Origin: Bacteroidales bacterium
GTDB taxonomy: Bacteria; Bacteroidota; Bacteroidia; Bacteroidales; UBA1402
Length of the DNA: 10,704 bases
NCBI GenBank assembly: GCA_012511135.1
Contig: JAAZGQ010000483.1
Coordinates: 1 to 10,704, forward strand
Direction: 5' to 3'
The notes beneath the pieces are model-generated. The model was given only the letters and a program-made list of their open reading frames with translations. It searched no databases and was not told the origin of the DNA. The position numbers were made by a program, and so were the translations under genes. Shown in pieces: positions 1 through 6,114 of the stretch. The stretch's first letter is position 1; each line of letters starts with the position of its first letter.

Positions 1-780
1 GTAAGAGGCAGCACCCAGAGCAGCCGAAGCCAGAATGGAGCCGCGATAGGATTCGTAAAGGTCGGCTCCCATACCGGCCACATCTCCTACGTTATCGCCG
101 ACGTTGTCGGCAATAGTAGCAGGATTGCGGGGATCGTCTTCGGGAATGCCGGCTTCCACTTTACCGACGAGGTCGGCTCCGACATCAGCAGCCTTGGTGT
201 AAATACCTCCGCCCACACGGGCAAACAAAGCCTGAGTAGATGCACCCATACCAAAAGTCAACATGGTTGTGGTGATGATCATATTTTTTTGTTCAGGACT
301 GGCTGCATCCACAAAATAATTCAAGATCAGGTACCAGGCAGAAATATCCAGCAAGGCTAAGCCTACGACCACCAGGCCCATGACGGCACCACTGCGGAAA
401 GCCACCTGCAGGCCCTGATTCAGCGAAGTCCGGGCAGCATGGGCAGTGCGTGCAGAGGCATAAGTCGCAGTCTTCATACCCAGAAAACCGGCCAGACCTG
501 AAAAAAATCCTCCCGTCAGAAAGGCAAAGGGAACCCAATTGTTTTGTAGCCTGAAATAAGCCATCAGGGCAAAAATCAAGGCCAGCACAATAAATACGAT
601 AATGACGACTTTGTATTGTTGTTTGAGATAAGACATCGCTCCTTCGCGTACGAAACCTGCAATTTTTTTCATCAAATCGGTTCCTTCGTCTTTTTTCTTC
701 ATTTGCCTGTAGAAGTACAAAGCAAAAAGCAAGGCTGTGACAGCCGCCAGCGGGATTAACCAAAAAATTGTATCTACCAT
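1..780 (-). CDS. hppA: Membrane-bound ion-pumping pyrophosphatase, N-terminal part (cut by window edge)
   Basis: This is the first 260 residues of a membrane pyrophosphatase, which couples hydrolysis of cytoplasmic pyrophosphate to pumping of Na+ and/or H+ across the inner membrane. It begins at the ATG read from 780 down (MVDTIFWLIP) and stays open to base 1. Hydrophobic helices are visible at about residues 3-23, 56-76, 82-100 and 129-155. The pyrophosphate and Mg-binding signature is intact: GGGIYTKAADVGADLVGKVE at 190-209, then DDPRNP at 215-220 and ADNVGDNVGDVAGMGADLYE at 224-243, rich in the conserved aspartates. Full-length members have roughly 700 or more residues and about 16 helices, so about two thirds lies outside. 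The residues that decide K+ dependence and ion choice (Na+, H+ or both) are in the missing part, so the pumped ion cannot be read here. The gene is transcribed away from recA. Confidence 0.96.
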   Translation of the reverse strand, partial: MVDTIFWLIPLAAVTALLFALYFYRQMKKKDEGTDLMKKIAGFVREGAMSYLKQQYKVVIIVFIVLALIFALMAYFRLQNNWVPFAFLTGGFFSGLAGFLGMKTATYASARTAHAARTSLNQGLQVAFRSGAVMGLVVVGLALLDISAWYLILNYFVDAASPEQKNMIITTTMLTFGMGASTQALFARVGGGIYTKAADVGADLVGKVEAGIPEDDPRNPATIADNVGDNVGDVAGMGADLYESYRGSILASAALGAASY

Positions 781-814
781 GGTTCTTTTTATTTTATTTA
801 GATTTAAGTCGGGA

Positions 815-846
815 CAAAAATATAAACTCCCCGCGCAATTGGCAAC
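815..846 (-). promoter_or_regulatory. Predicted hppA promoter (Bacteroidetes type)
   Basis: Read on the minus strand, GTTG (846-843), a 20-nt spacer and TATTTTTG (822-815) match the Bacteroidetes primary-sigma consensus TTTG, N19-21, TAnnTTTG. The -7 element is a full match and the -33 element keeps the core TTG. Transcription would start around 808, about 30 nt before the hppA ATG. The element positions are seen; promoter activity is inferred. Confidence 0.6.
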
Positions 847-894
847 AGCTAAACGGCATTTATTTTGGATAATATATAAAACGGAGAATGATAT

Positions 895-923
895 TTTGTA
901 AACCGATCTTTTTTATAACTTTG
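895..923 (+). promoter_or_regulatory. Possible distal recA promoter
   Basis: TTTG at 895-898 and TAACTTTG at 916-923 both match the Bacteroidetes promoter elements exactly. The spacer is 17 nt, shorter than the usual 19-21, which lowers confidence. If used, it would give recA a leader of nearly 190 nt that includes the palindrome at 1025-1041. Confidence 0.4.
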
Positions 924-1024
924 TATGGCGATTGAATCTGATAGAGCCAATCGGAATTAGTTAATACTTATAAAGCTTATATATAGAGGGATAAAAATGA
1001 GAATAAATCATTATAAAACATATA

Positions 1025-1041
1025 ATTAATAAATTATTAAT
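1025..1041. repeat. 17-bp A/T palindrome upstream of the recA promoter
   Basis: The sequence ATTAATAAATTATTAAT is a perfect inverted repeat: two 8-bp arms around one central base. It ends 16 nt before the -33 element of the proximal recA promoter. Its size and position fit a protein-binding operator or an UP-like A/T element. Because the surrounding DNA is almost pure A/T, a chance palindrome is also possible. Confidence 0.45.
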
Positions 1042-1057
1042 ATTTAACAAGCTTGCT

Positions 1058-1089
1058 CTTGCTAAGGGATGTCAGGCACGTTATCTTTG
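1058..1089 (+). promoter_or_regulatory. Predicted proximal recA promoter (Bacteroidetes type)
   Basis: CTTG (1058-1061), a 20-nt spacer and TATCTTTG (1082-1089) fit the Bacteroidetes consensus well. The start site would be near 1095, giving a leader of about 23 nt before the recA ATG at 1118. The leader is A-rich and has no Shine-Dalgarno sequence, as is common in this phylum. The -33 element lies within a tandem CTTGCT repeat (1052-1063). This looks like the main recA promoter. Confidence 0.65.
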
Positions 1090-1117
1090 ATTCGCAAACA
1101 ATTTAAACAATACTCAT

Positions 1118-2134
1118 ATGTCAAAAGAACAAACAGAACAAAAAAGTCCTGCAGCAGAAAAACTGAAAGCCTTGCAAATGGCAATGGAAAAAATAGAAAA
1201 AAGCTACGGTAAAGGTTCCATTATGAAAATGGGCGACGACAAGGTGGTCGATGTCCAGGTTATTTCTTCCGGATCCATTAGTCTAAACGCAGCCCTGGGA
1301 GTAGGGGGCTTTCCCCGGGGAAGAGTAATAGAGATTTACGGCCCGGAATCCTCCGGTAAAACCACTCTGGCCATACACGCCATTGCCGAAGCGCAAAAAG
1401 CCGGTGGTATTGCGGCCTTTATTGATGCCGAACATGCTTTTGACCGCTTTTATGCCGAAAAACTGGGAGTGGACATTGCCAATTTATGGATATCTCAGCC
1501 CGATAGCGGAGAACAGGCTCTGGAGATTACCGAACAACTCATTCGCTCTTCGGCTGTAGATATTGTTGTTATAGACTCTGTCGCGGCCTTGACTCCCAAG
1601 GCTGAATTGGAAGGAGAAATGGGCGATTCCAAAGTAGGACTCCAGGCCCGCCTAATGTCTCAGGCTTTACGTAAACTAACGGCCACCATCAGCAAAACCA
1701 ATACCACCTGTATTTTTATCAACCAGCTTAGGGAAAAAATCGGGATTATGTTCGGTAATCCGGAAACTACTACCGGAGGGAATGCCCTTAAATTTTATTC
1801 TTCCGTGAGACTGGACATTCGCCGTATCGGACAGATTAAAGACGGAGACGAAGTTATTGGCAACCAGACTCGTGTCAAAGTAGTTAAGAACAAAGTAGCT
1901 CCACCTTTCCGTAAAGCCGAATTTGACATTATGTACGGGGGAGGTATATCCAAAACCGGAGAATTGATCGATTTGGGTTCCGATTTGGGCATCATCAAGA
2001 AAAGCGGTTCCTGGTATTCTTACAAAGACAGCCGACTTGGCCAGGGCAGGGAAGCTGCCAAAGAATGTATGCGAGACAACCCGGAGTTGGCCGAAGAAAT
2101 TGAAAAACTAATCTATGGGGCGCTAAAAAAATAG
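1118..2134 (+). CDS. recA: Recombinase RecA
   Basis: RecA forms ATP-dependent filaments on single-stranded DNA, carries out homologous pairing and strand exchange, and acts as a co-protease in SOS-type responses. The 338-residue product has Walker A GPESSGKTT at 75-83, the catalytic glutamate in DAEHAF (E105), Walker B around DIVVIDSV (148-155), loop L1 near EGEMGDSKVG (165-174) and loop L2 with FINQLREKIG and MFGNPETTTGGNALKFY (200-227). All are the expected RecA sequences. The protein ends at ALKK, soon after the conserved C-terminal DNPELAEEIEK, so it lacks the long acidic tail found in the E. coli protein (353 residues); from family knowledge this short end is common in Bacteroidetes. The ATG at 1118 is preceded by an A-rich leader and a good promoter. 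The next gene follows after 30 nt on the same strand. No LexA-type operator was recognised. Confidence 0.99.
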   Translation: MSKEQTEQKSPAAEKLKALQMAMEKIEKSYGKGSIMKMGDDKVVDVQVISSGSISLNAALGVGGFPRGRVIEIYGPESSGKTTLAIHAIAEAQKAGGIAAFIDAEHAFDRFYAEKLGVDIANLWISQPDSGEQALEITEQLIRSSAVDIVVIDSVAALTPKAELEGEMGDSKVGLQARLMSQALRKLTATISKTNTTCIFINQLREKIGIMFGNPETTTGGNALKFYSSVRLDIRRIGQIKDGDEVIGNQTRVKVVKNKVAPPFRKAEFDIMYGGGISKTGELIDLGSDLGIIKKSGSWYSYKDSRLGQGREAAKECMRDNPELAEEIEKLIYGALKK

Positions 2135-2164
2135 GAGATCTAATAACCTTAAATTCATGCAATT

Positions 2165-2494
2165 ATGAAAAGCGAAGAAGAAGATTTGTTGGAATACGAC
2201 GACGAAGAAGCCCTGAGTTTCATTCGAAATCAACTTCCTCAGGAAATGAAATCCGGACATAGTGATGACGATTATTACTATTTGCTGGACAGCATTTATG
2301 AGTATTACGAAAGTAAAGGTTTTCTAAACGATGACGAACAGGAGGTTTCGGTTGATCTGGATGAATTGAGTGACTTCGTCTATAAAGCTGCTAAAGAAGA
2401 AAAGCTGAACTTCAGCAGAGAAGAGGTAGGCTTTTTTGTGGATGCCGAAATCGCCTATTGCGAAAGTCTGGGTATATTCGAGACCGAAGAATAA
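2165..2494 (+). CDS. Very acidic hypothetical protein downstream of recA
   Basis: I do not recognise a named family. The 109 residues include 34 Asp/Glu against 8 Lys/Arg, a strongly negative net charge. There is no signal peptide, membrane segment or cysteine motif (a single Cys), so it is probably a small soluble cytoplasmic protein. Residues 1-16 are nearly all acidic. After this come tyrosine-rich stretches (DDDYYYLLDSIYEYYESKG, about 34-52) and helical acidic segments (DLDELSDFVYKAAKEEKLNF, about 64-83; EEVGFFVDAEIAYCESLGI, about 86-104). These resemble repeated amphipathic helices. It starts 30 nt after the recA stop, with no promoter or terminator between, so it is probably co-transcribed with recA. 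The AGGAG at 2133-2137 is too far upstream to serve this start. Roles as a DNA mimic or RecA modulator are only speculation from charge and position. Confidence 0.85.
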   Translation: MKSEEEDLLEYDDEEALSFIRNQLPQEMKSGHSDDDYYYLLDSIYEYYESKGFLNDDEQEVSVDLDELSDFVYKAAKEEKLNFSREEVGFFVDAEIAYCESLGIFETEE

Positions 2495-2538
2495 AAGCTT
2501 GAAAACTGCATAATACAGCCTTCAAGCCTTTTATTATT
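2495..2538. terminator. Hairpin terminator between converging genes
   Basis: GCTTGAA (2497-2503) pairs with TTCAAGC (2521-2527). Inside, CTG (2506-2508) can pair with CAG (2516-2518) around a 7-nt loop, leaving a small AA/CC internal loop. T-rich sequence follows on the plus strand (2529-2538), and a short A-run precedes on the left, so the minus-strand transcript also gets a U-run. It lies directly after the acidic-protein stop and before the end of the converging operon, so it may end both transcripts. Confidence 0.7.
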
Positions 2539-2557
2539 GACGTTGGAGAGATTGAGC

Positions 2558-3046
2558 TTATTTAGTTGATTCGCTTTTGGGCTTTTTCTCTTCCTTTTCT
2601 TTTACCTGAGCTTCTTCATTTTCGGGCATATCCTGGTTTGCCGATTCCTCTTCCTGAACCGGAGCAAATTCTGTATAGCCTTTTTCTATCAATAAATTAT
2701 ACCAAATCAACAACTTTCGGATATCCGAAGGATAGACTCTTTCTCTATCGTAATCGGGAAGCACGGTGGCAAAATAGGCTCTGAGTTCGTCGTTGCCTGC
2801 TTTGGGATCTATACTGAGTTTTTCTCCACCGGCTTTGGTTTTGAGCAGTTCCAGTACTTCGTGCAAAGCTTTTTCACCGTTTTCGGTGTACATCGAAATT
2901 TCTCCCAGGGACATGATTTTGTCCTTGCTGTAGGCTGGCATTCTTTTACCGTCGACCAGGGATTCTACAATAAGCATATTTTTGCCCTGGCTGAGCATTT
3001 TGTACAAACCCGGTTTGCCTGAAACGGCGACAATTTTCTTCAACAT
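2558..3046 (-). CDS. DUF5606 family protein
   Basis: This 162-residue protein matches the Bacteroidetes-specific DUF5606 family, recognised by its N-terminus: LKKIVAVSGKPGLYKMLSQG (2-21), then IVESLVDGKRMPAYSKDKIM (26-45) and SLGEISMYT (46-54). The molecular function is not established. The folded part covers about residues 1-125, with the second half (DELRAYFATVLPDYDRERVY, 86-105, and DIRKLLIWYNLLIEKGY, 108-124) predicted helical. The last 35 or so residues are a low-complexity Glu/Lys-rich tail (VKEKEEKKPKSESTK), probably disordered. There is no signal peptide or membrane segment. It is the last gene of the nusB-yajC-ybbR-coaE series, 50 nt after coaE. That gap is A/T-rich and contains no good promoter match, so read-through from the operon is likely. 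The ATG at 3046 is the obvious start because the conserved motif begins at residue 2. Confidence 0.88.
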   Translation of the reverse strand: MLKKIVAVSGKPGLYKMLSQGKNMLIVESLVDGKRMPAYSKDKIMSLGEISMYTENGEKALHEVLELLKTKAGGEKLSIDPKAGNDELRAYFATVLPDYDRERVYPSDIRKLLIWYNLLIEKGYTEFAPVQEEESANQDMPENEEAQVKEKEEKKPKSESTK

Positions 3047-3096
3047 CTTGGTAATTAATTTTTTAGGTGAATTATTACATTAATTAAAAAATCAGC

Positions 3097-3681
3097 TTAT
3101 TCGGATAATTTTTTTATTAGTTCTGTAACCTGGGGCAACAAGGCAGTGTGCCCCTCATTATTTATGATAAAATCGGCTTTTAATTTAAGTATATCTTCGG
3201 GCAACTGACGGCGGATACGCTCCCTGACCTGTTCAGGATTCCAGCCTTTGTTGCGGCAGACCCTTTCAATGCGCAAACTGTCGTTTGCCGTAACCACTGC
3301 AACATAGTCGGAAATTTTGTCCAGGCCTGCTTCGTACAAAAGGGCCGTTTCGTGTACAATCAGTGGGTAATTCTTGTGTATTTGTTTCCATTCTCCAAAG
3401 TATTCGATTACAGCCGGATGAACCAGGGCATTTAATTTAGTAAGGCGGACTGGGTTGTTAAAAACGATCGAAGCCAGTTGTTTAGTATTTAGCTTGTTGT
3501 TTTCATCAAATATACCTTCGCCAAATAATGTAACTAGTCCCTGGTGCAAGGCAGAGCTTGTTTCGTAGAGCTCTTTGGCCGCAGAATCAGCATCGAATAC
3601 CGGAATGCCCAGTACTCTGAAAATTTCTGCAACAGTTGACTTACCGCTGCCAATGCCACCGGTCAGGGCCAGGATTTTCAT
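3097..3681 (-). CDS. coaE: Dephospho-CoA kinase
   Basis: CoaE phosphorylates the 3'-hydroxyl of the ribose in dephospho-CoA with ATP, the last step of coenzyme A synthesis, in the cytoplasm. The 194-residue product has the P-loop LTGGIGSGKST (6-16), the conserved FDAD (29-32) that sits in the active site, HPAV at 88-91, the LLYEAGL segment (114-120) and the lid/C-terminal RRQLPEDILKLKADFIINN (157-175). Length is typical of the family (about 200). It starts 7 nt after the stop of the YbbR-like gene. This tight spacing and the order yajC, ybbR, coaE are common in Bacteroidales genomes. No key residue appears to be missing. Confidence 0.97.
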   Translation of the reverse strand: MKILALTGGIGSGKSTVAEIFRVLGIPVFDADSAAKELYETSSALHQGLVTLFGEGIFDENNKLNTKQLASIVFNNPVRLTKLNALVHPAVIEYFGEWKQIHKNYPLIVHETALLYEAGLDKISDYVAVVTANDSLRIERVCRNKGWNPEQVRERIRRQLPEDILKLKADFIINNEGHTALLPQVTELIKKLSE

Positions 3682-3688
3682 CGGAGAA

Positions 3689-4687
3689 TTATTTTTTTTC
3701 TATCAGGCATTCAACCTTATCAGGATGCAGACTGAGTCGCCGCACATATTCCGGTATCTTAATCAATTGAATGCTCTGCAGATCTTCTTTTGATTTAATT
3801 AAATCCTGGTAGGAAATGCCCAGCCTGAAATCTTCCGCTTTGACTGCCTGATAATTGGATCTGCTTACCAGAAAAGAGACCGTTACTTTTGAAGGGAAGG
3901 AGCGCAAAAGCAAATTATCCGGAAAATCCAAGCCATGAACGGGGATTTCGTAGCGAATTTCAGTAAATTCTTCTACTGGCAAATGTACCTTTACAGTGGT
4001 TTGAGAAAAATGGACCCCTTCAATGGCTTTAAGTTTTACGTTCAGACTTATAGAATCTTTCAGCACTGGCAAATCCAGAGCTTCGGTTTCTATTTGCCTG
4101 AGAGTATCTAAAATGGAGGCTGGAGCATAAGCTGTTACAAAGGCTGGTAGTACAGAAGGTTCTTCAACAAGCATGTATTGCTGTGAAAGGCCTATGTGAG
4201 CATTCAGTTTGACGGGAAGGTCTTTTTGTTCTTTTTCGACAAAATATAGAATCAGGCTGTCAGGGCTAATCCTTAAAATTTGAGCACTGGGCTTAAGTTT
4301 TGCAAAAATGGCCGGTTTAAGTTGTTCAAGAGGAATTCTGCTAATACCGTCTTCTTCACGCCAACGCAACAAATCAAGTTCGAGTCCGAGTTTGCGGCGG
4401 CGAGTAAAATAATTGTAGAGATGACTGCCCTTGTCCCGTATGGTTACTTTTATGCTGCGGGGTAATTCGTTGGTGACAATGATGTGTTCAGGCAATTTTC
4501 CATATTTCAGGGGAATGGATAATTCTGATTGAGAAACTGCCTGGGTACTTTGTAGAAACCAAAATAAAACGGAAAGGCCCAAAAATAACAGAAAAACATA
4601 AAACTCCTTGTTCTTGTTCGAAAACAGGAGATAATATGTTTTTCTGAATAGTCTTCGGGCCTTGGCCCATTTTAGTTTGAAATCCAT
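3689..4687 (-). CDS. YbbR/CdaR-like membrane-anchored protein
   Basis: This 332-residue protein has a short basic cytoplasmic N-terminus (KWAKARRLFRKTYYLLFSNK, 6-25), one membrane helix (about 29-46, FYVFLLFLGLSVLFWFLQ), then a beta-rich extracytoplasmic region built from YbbR-type repeats. Repeat-like units begin near SIPLKYGKLPEHIIVTNELP (57-76), near KDLPVKLNAHIG and near YEIPVHGLDFPDN. In Firmicutes the YbbR protein CdaR regulates the diadenylate cyclase CdaA. Here no cdaA neighbour is present; the gene sits between yajC and coaE. Its role in Bacteroidetes is not established, and envelope function is an inference from topology. The ATG overlaps the yajC stop by one base (TAATG), which indicates translational coupling. 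Confidence 0.85.
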   Translation of the reverse strand: MDFKLKWAKARRLFRKTYYLLFSNKNKEFYVFLLFLGLSVLFWFLQSTQAVSQSELSIPLKYGKLPEHIIVTNELPRSIKVTIRDKGSHLYNYFTRRRKLGLELDLLRWREEDGISRIPLEQLKPAIFAKLKPSAQILRISPDSLILYFVEKEQKDLPVKLNAHIGLSQQYMLVEEPSVLPAFVTAYAPASILDTLRQIETEALDLPVLKDSISLNVKLKAIEGVHFSQTTVKVHLPVEEFTEIRYEIPVHGLDFPDNLLLRSFPSKVTVSFLVSRSNYQAVKAEDFRLGISYQDLIKSKEDLQSIQLIKIPEYVRRLSLHPDKVECLIEKK

Positions 4688-5019
4688 TATTTTGAAGGAT
4701 TGGCAGCAGGCTCGCTAGCGGCGAATACTGCTGTTTTTTCGATACGTATACGAACGTTTTCTGATATTTCAACAATAAAAGCATCGTCCTTGATGTCGCG
4801 CAGTTTGCCGTAAATACCGCCGGAGGTTACTACACGATCACCAACCTGGAGGGCGGCACGGGCTTTTTGAATTTCTTTTTGCTTTTTATTTTGCGGACGG
4901 ATCATAAACAACCAGATAACCACAAATATCAAAATCAGCGGCAGAAATTGCATAAAACCACTTTTGGGGGCTTCGGCAGCTGTTTCAGCTGCAGCTTGTA
5001 ATAAAATAAATAAATTCAT
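4687..5019 (-). CDS. yajC: Preprotein translocase accessory subunit YajC
   Basis: YajC is a small inner-membrane protein that associates with SecDF and the SecYEG translocon. The 110-residue product has a short N-terminal segment, one membrane helix (about 22-40, FMQFLPLILIFVVIWLFMI), the diagnostic IRPQNKKQKE (40-49) immediately after it, and the cytoplasmic beta domain with LQVGDRVVTSGGIYGKL (57-73), VEISENVRIRIEKTAV (83-98). This is the standard family layout. It lies 26 nt downstream of nusB and its stop codon overlaps the start of the YbbR-like gene. No secD or secF gene is in the window. Confidence 0.96.
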   Translation of the reverse strand: MNLFILLQAAAETAAEAPKSGFMQFLPLILIFVVIWLFMIRPQNKKQKEIQKARAALQVGDRVVTSGGIYGKLRDIKDDAFIVEISENVRIRIEKTAVFAASEPAANPSK

Positions 5020-5045
5020 AACAATTGAGATTAATAATAAAAAAA

Positions 5046-5972
5046 TCAGGCTTTAAATAATTTGTTTTCTTTTTTCAGTTCCCTGACTATGTGATCAAGG
5101 GTTCCGTTAATAAATAAACCACTTTTTTCGGTACTATAACTTTTGGCAATATCGATGTATTCGTTAAAACTGACACTTAATGGAATATCCTTAATTTCCA
5201 TAATTTCGGCCAGAGCCACTTGCAGTATAATTAAGTCCATAAGGGCCAGGCGTTCCAGTTCCCAGTTTTGAACAGCTTCGGTAATTATGCTCCTGTATTC
5301 TTCTGTATGTTTGATGGAAGCTCTGAACAAATCAAGAGCAAGTTGACGGTCGCTTTCGTCCTTGTACATGGGTAAAAGTGCCTGGTTTTCTCCTTTATCC
5401 TGCTCAAAACGCTTGATAGTTTTCAGCACAAAAGTGAGAACAATGTTCAAATCGTCGTTCCAATAGATGGATTGCTCTTCCATGGCTTCCTCCAGATAAC
5501 TATTGTTTTGGATGATTTGTTTGAATATTTTGCGCCAGATTTCTTTGTCGGCTTCGTAGCTGTTATTTTCGGCCTGCATATATTCAATGTAAAAGGGAGC
5601 CGTCTGTATCTGGTCGTAAAGCTTTTTGATGACAGTGTCGTATTGAGCCCAGGATAATTTTCTGTTGTTTATCTCATGCCTGAAGCTGGTATTTTGTCTT
5701 AGTTGAGCCAAAAAGGCATTGTTAACAAAGCGCAGGTTGGGATTTTGTTCTTCAGGGCTGGGAAGGTATTTACTGCGGGCCAGGTCTATGCGTTGTTCGG
5801 CATAATAACTGATATCCGACACCAGCAACAAAAGATATAAATACAGCTCGTAGGTTTTTTCTAAACTATAAAATAATTCTTTTTCGGCTTTGGCCAGGTT
5901 TTCTTTGTTGTTCTGGTGGTAGGCATATACCATATGCAATACCTTGGTACGGATAAGAACACGGTTAATCAT
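5046..5972 (-). CDS. nusB: Transcription antitermination factor NusB, long Bacteroidetes form
   Basis: NusB binds boxA RNA with NusE (ribosomal protein S10) and supports antitermination of rRNA transcription. The C-terminal third (about 213-305) carries the family sequence: DLFRASIKHTEEYRSIITEA, NWELERLALMDLIILQVALAE (236-256), DIPLSVSFNEYIDIAKSYST (262-281) and KSGLFINGTLDHI (283-295). The protein is 308 residues, more than double E. coli NusB (139). The extra part is an N-terminal, mostly helical region beginning MINRVLIRTKVLHMVYAYHQ, which itself resembles the first NusB helix, so the family core seems to be split by a large insertion. I chose the ATG at 5972 because this motif starts there; an upstream TTG at 5993 would add seven unconserved residues. 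It is the first gene of the nusB-yajC-ybbR-coaE-DUF5606 series. Confidence 0.93.
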   Translation of the reverse strand: MINRVLIRTKVLHMVYAYHQNNKENLAKAEKELFYSLEKTYELYLYLLLLVSDISYYAEQRIDLARSKYLPSPEEQNPNLRFVNNAFLAQLRQNTSFRHEINNRKLSWAQYDTVIKKLYDQIQTAPFYIEYMQAENNSYEADKEIWRKIFKQIIQNNSYLEEAMEEQSIYWNDDLNIVLTFVLKTIKRFEQDKGENQALLPMYKDESDRQLALDLFRASIKHTEEYRSIITEAVQNWELERLALMDLIILQVALAEIMEIKDIPLSVSFNEYIDIAKSYSTEKSGLFINGTLDHIVRELKKENKLFKA

Positions 5973-5998
5973 TGTTGGGTCTACAAAAAGCAATGCCG

Positions 5999-6006
5999 CA
6001 AAGATA
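5999..6006 (-). promoter_or_regulatory. Predicted -7 element for the nusB operon
   Basis: On the minus strand TATCTTTG is a full match to the Bacteroidetes -7 element TAnnTTTG. It would start transcription about 20 nt before the nusB ATG. No good -33 element is visible at 19-21 nt, so confidence is moderate. The upstream side lies within the divergent promoter of the DUF3276 gene. Confidence 0.45.
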
Positions 6007-6024
6007 ATATATTTTATGCAGAAG

Positions 6025-6056
6025 ATTGCATCCTTAAAATATTATGTCTAATTTTG
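6025..6056 (+). promoter_or_regulatory. Predicted promoter of the DUF3276/PUR-type gene
   Basis: ATTG (6025-6028), a 20-nt spacer and TAATTTTG (6049-6056) fit the Bacteroidetes consensus. The predicted start near 6062 leaves a leader of about 50 nt before the ATG at 6115. It faces away from the nusB -7 element, 18 bp from it. Confidence 0.6.
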
Positions 6057-6114
6057 AACTCCGATCAAAAGCAACTCTGGTTGAACTTATTATCGAATTA
6101 ATTGATGTAATACC

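Larger units (their letters stand above)
781..1117. other. Divergent intergenic region between hppA and recA
   Basis: These 337 bases hold no credible gene. The base composition is strongly A/T-rich compared with the flanking genes. The part next to hppA carries a minus-strand promoter match (815-846). The part towards recA carries two plus-strand promoter matches (895-923 and 1058-1089) and a 17-bp A/T palindrome (1025-1041). A ten-codon reading frame at 997-1029 is present but is not supported as a gene. No RNA family was recognised. Confidence 0.7.

Noticed and set aside
997..1029. Ten-codon reading frame (MRINHYKTYN) in the recA leader, with AGAGGG 6 nt upstream
   Set aside because: Too short to support, lies in almost pure A/T DNA, and would be transcribed only from the weaker distal promoter; no attenuator hairpin follows it.
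3053..3092. A/T inverted repeat (ATTTTTTA and TAAAAAAT) between coaE and the DUF5606 gene
   Set aside because: It is pure A/T, would form a very weak stem, and is easily explained by base composition; not called as a terminator.
5973..5993. TTG start at 5993 giving a 315-residue NusB
   Set aside because: The seven extra residues are not part of the NusB N-terminus, and they would begin at the predicted transcription start; the ATG at 5972 begins the conserved motif.
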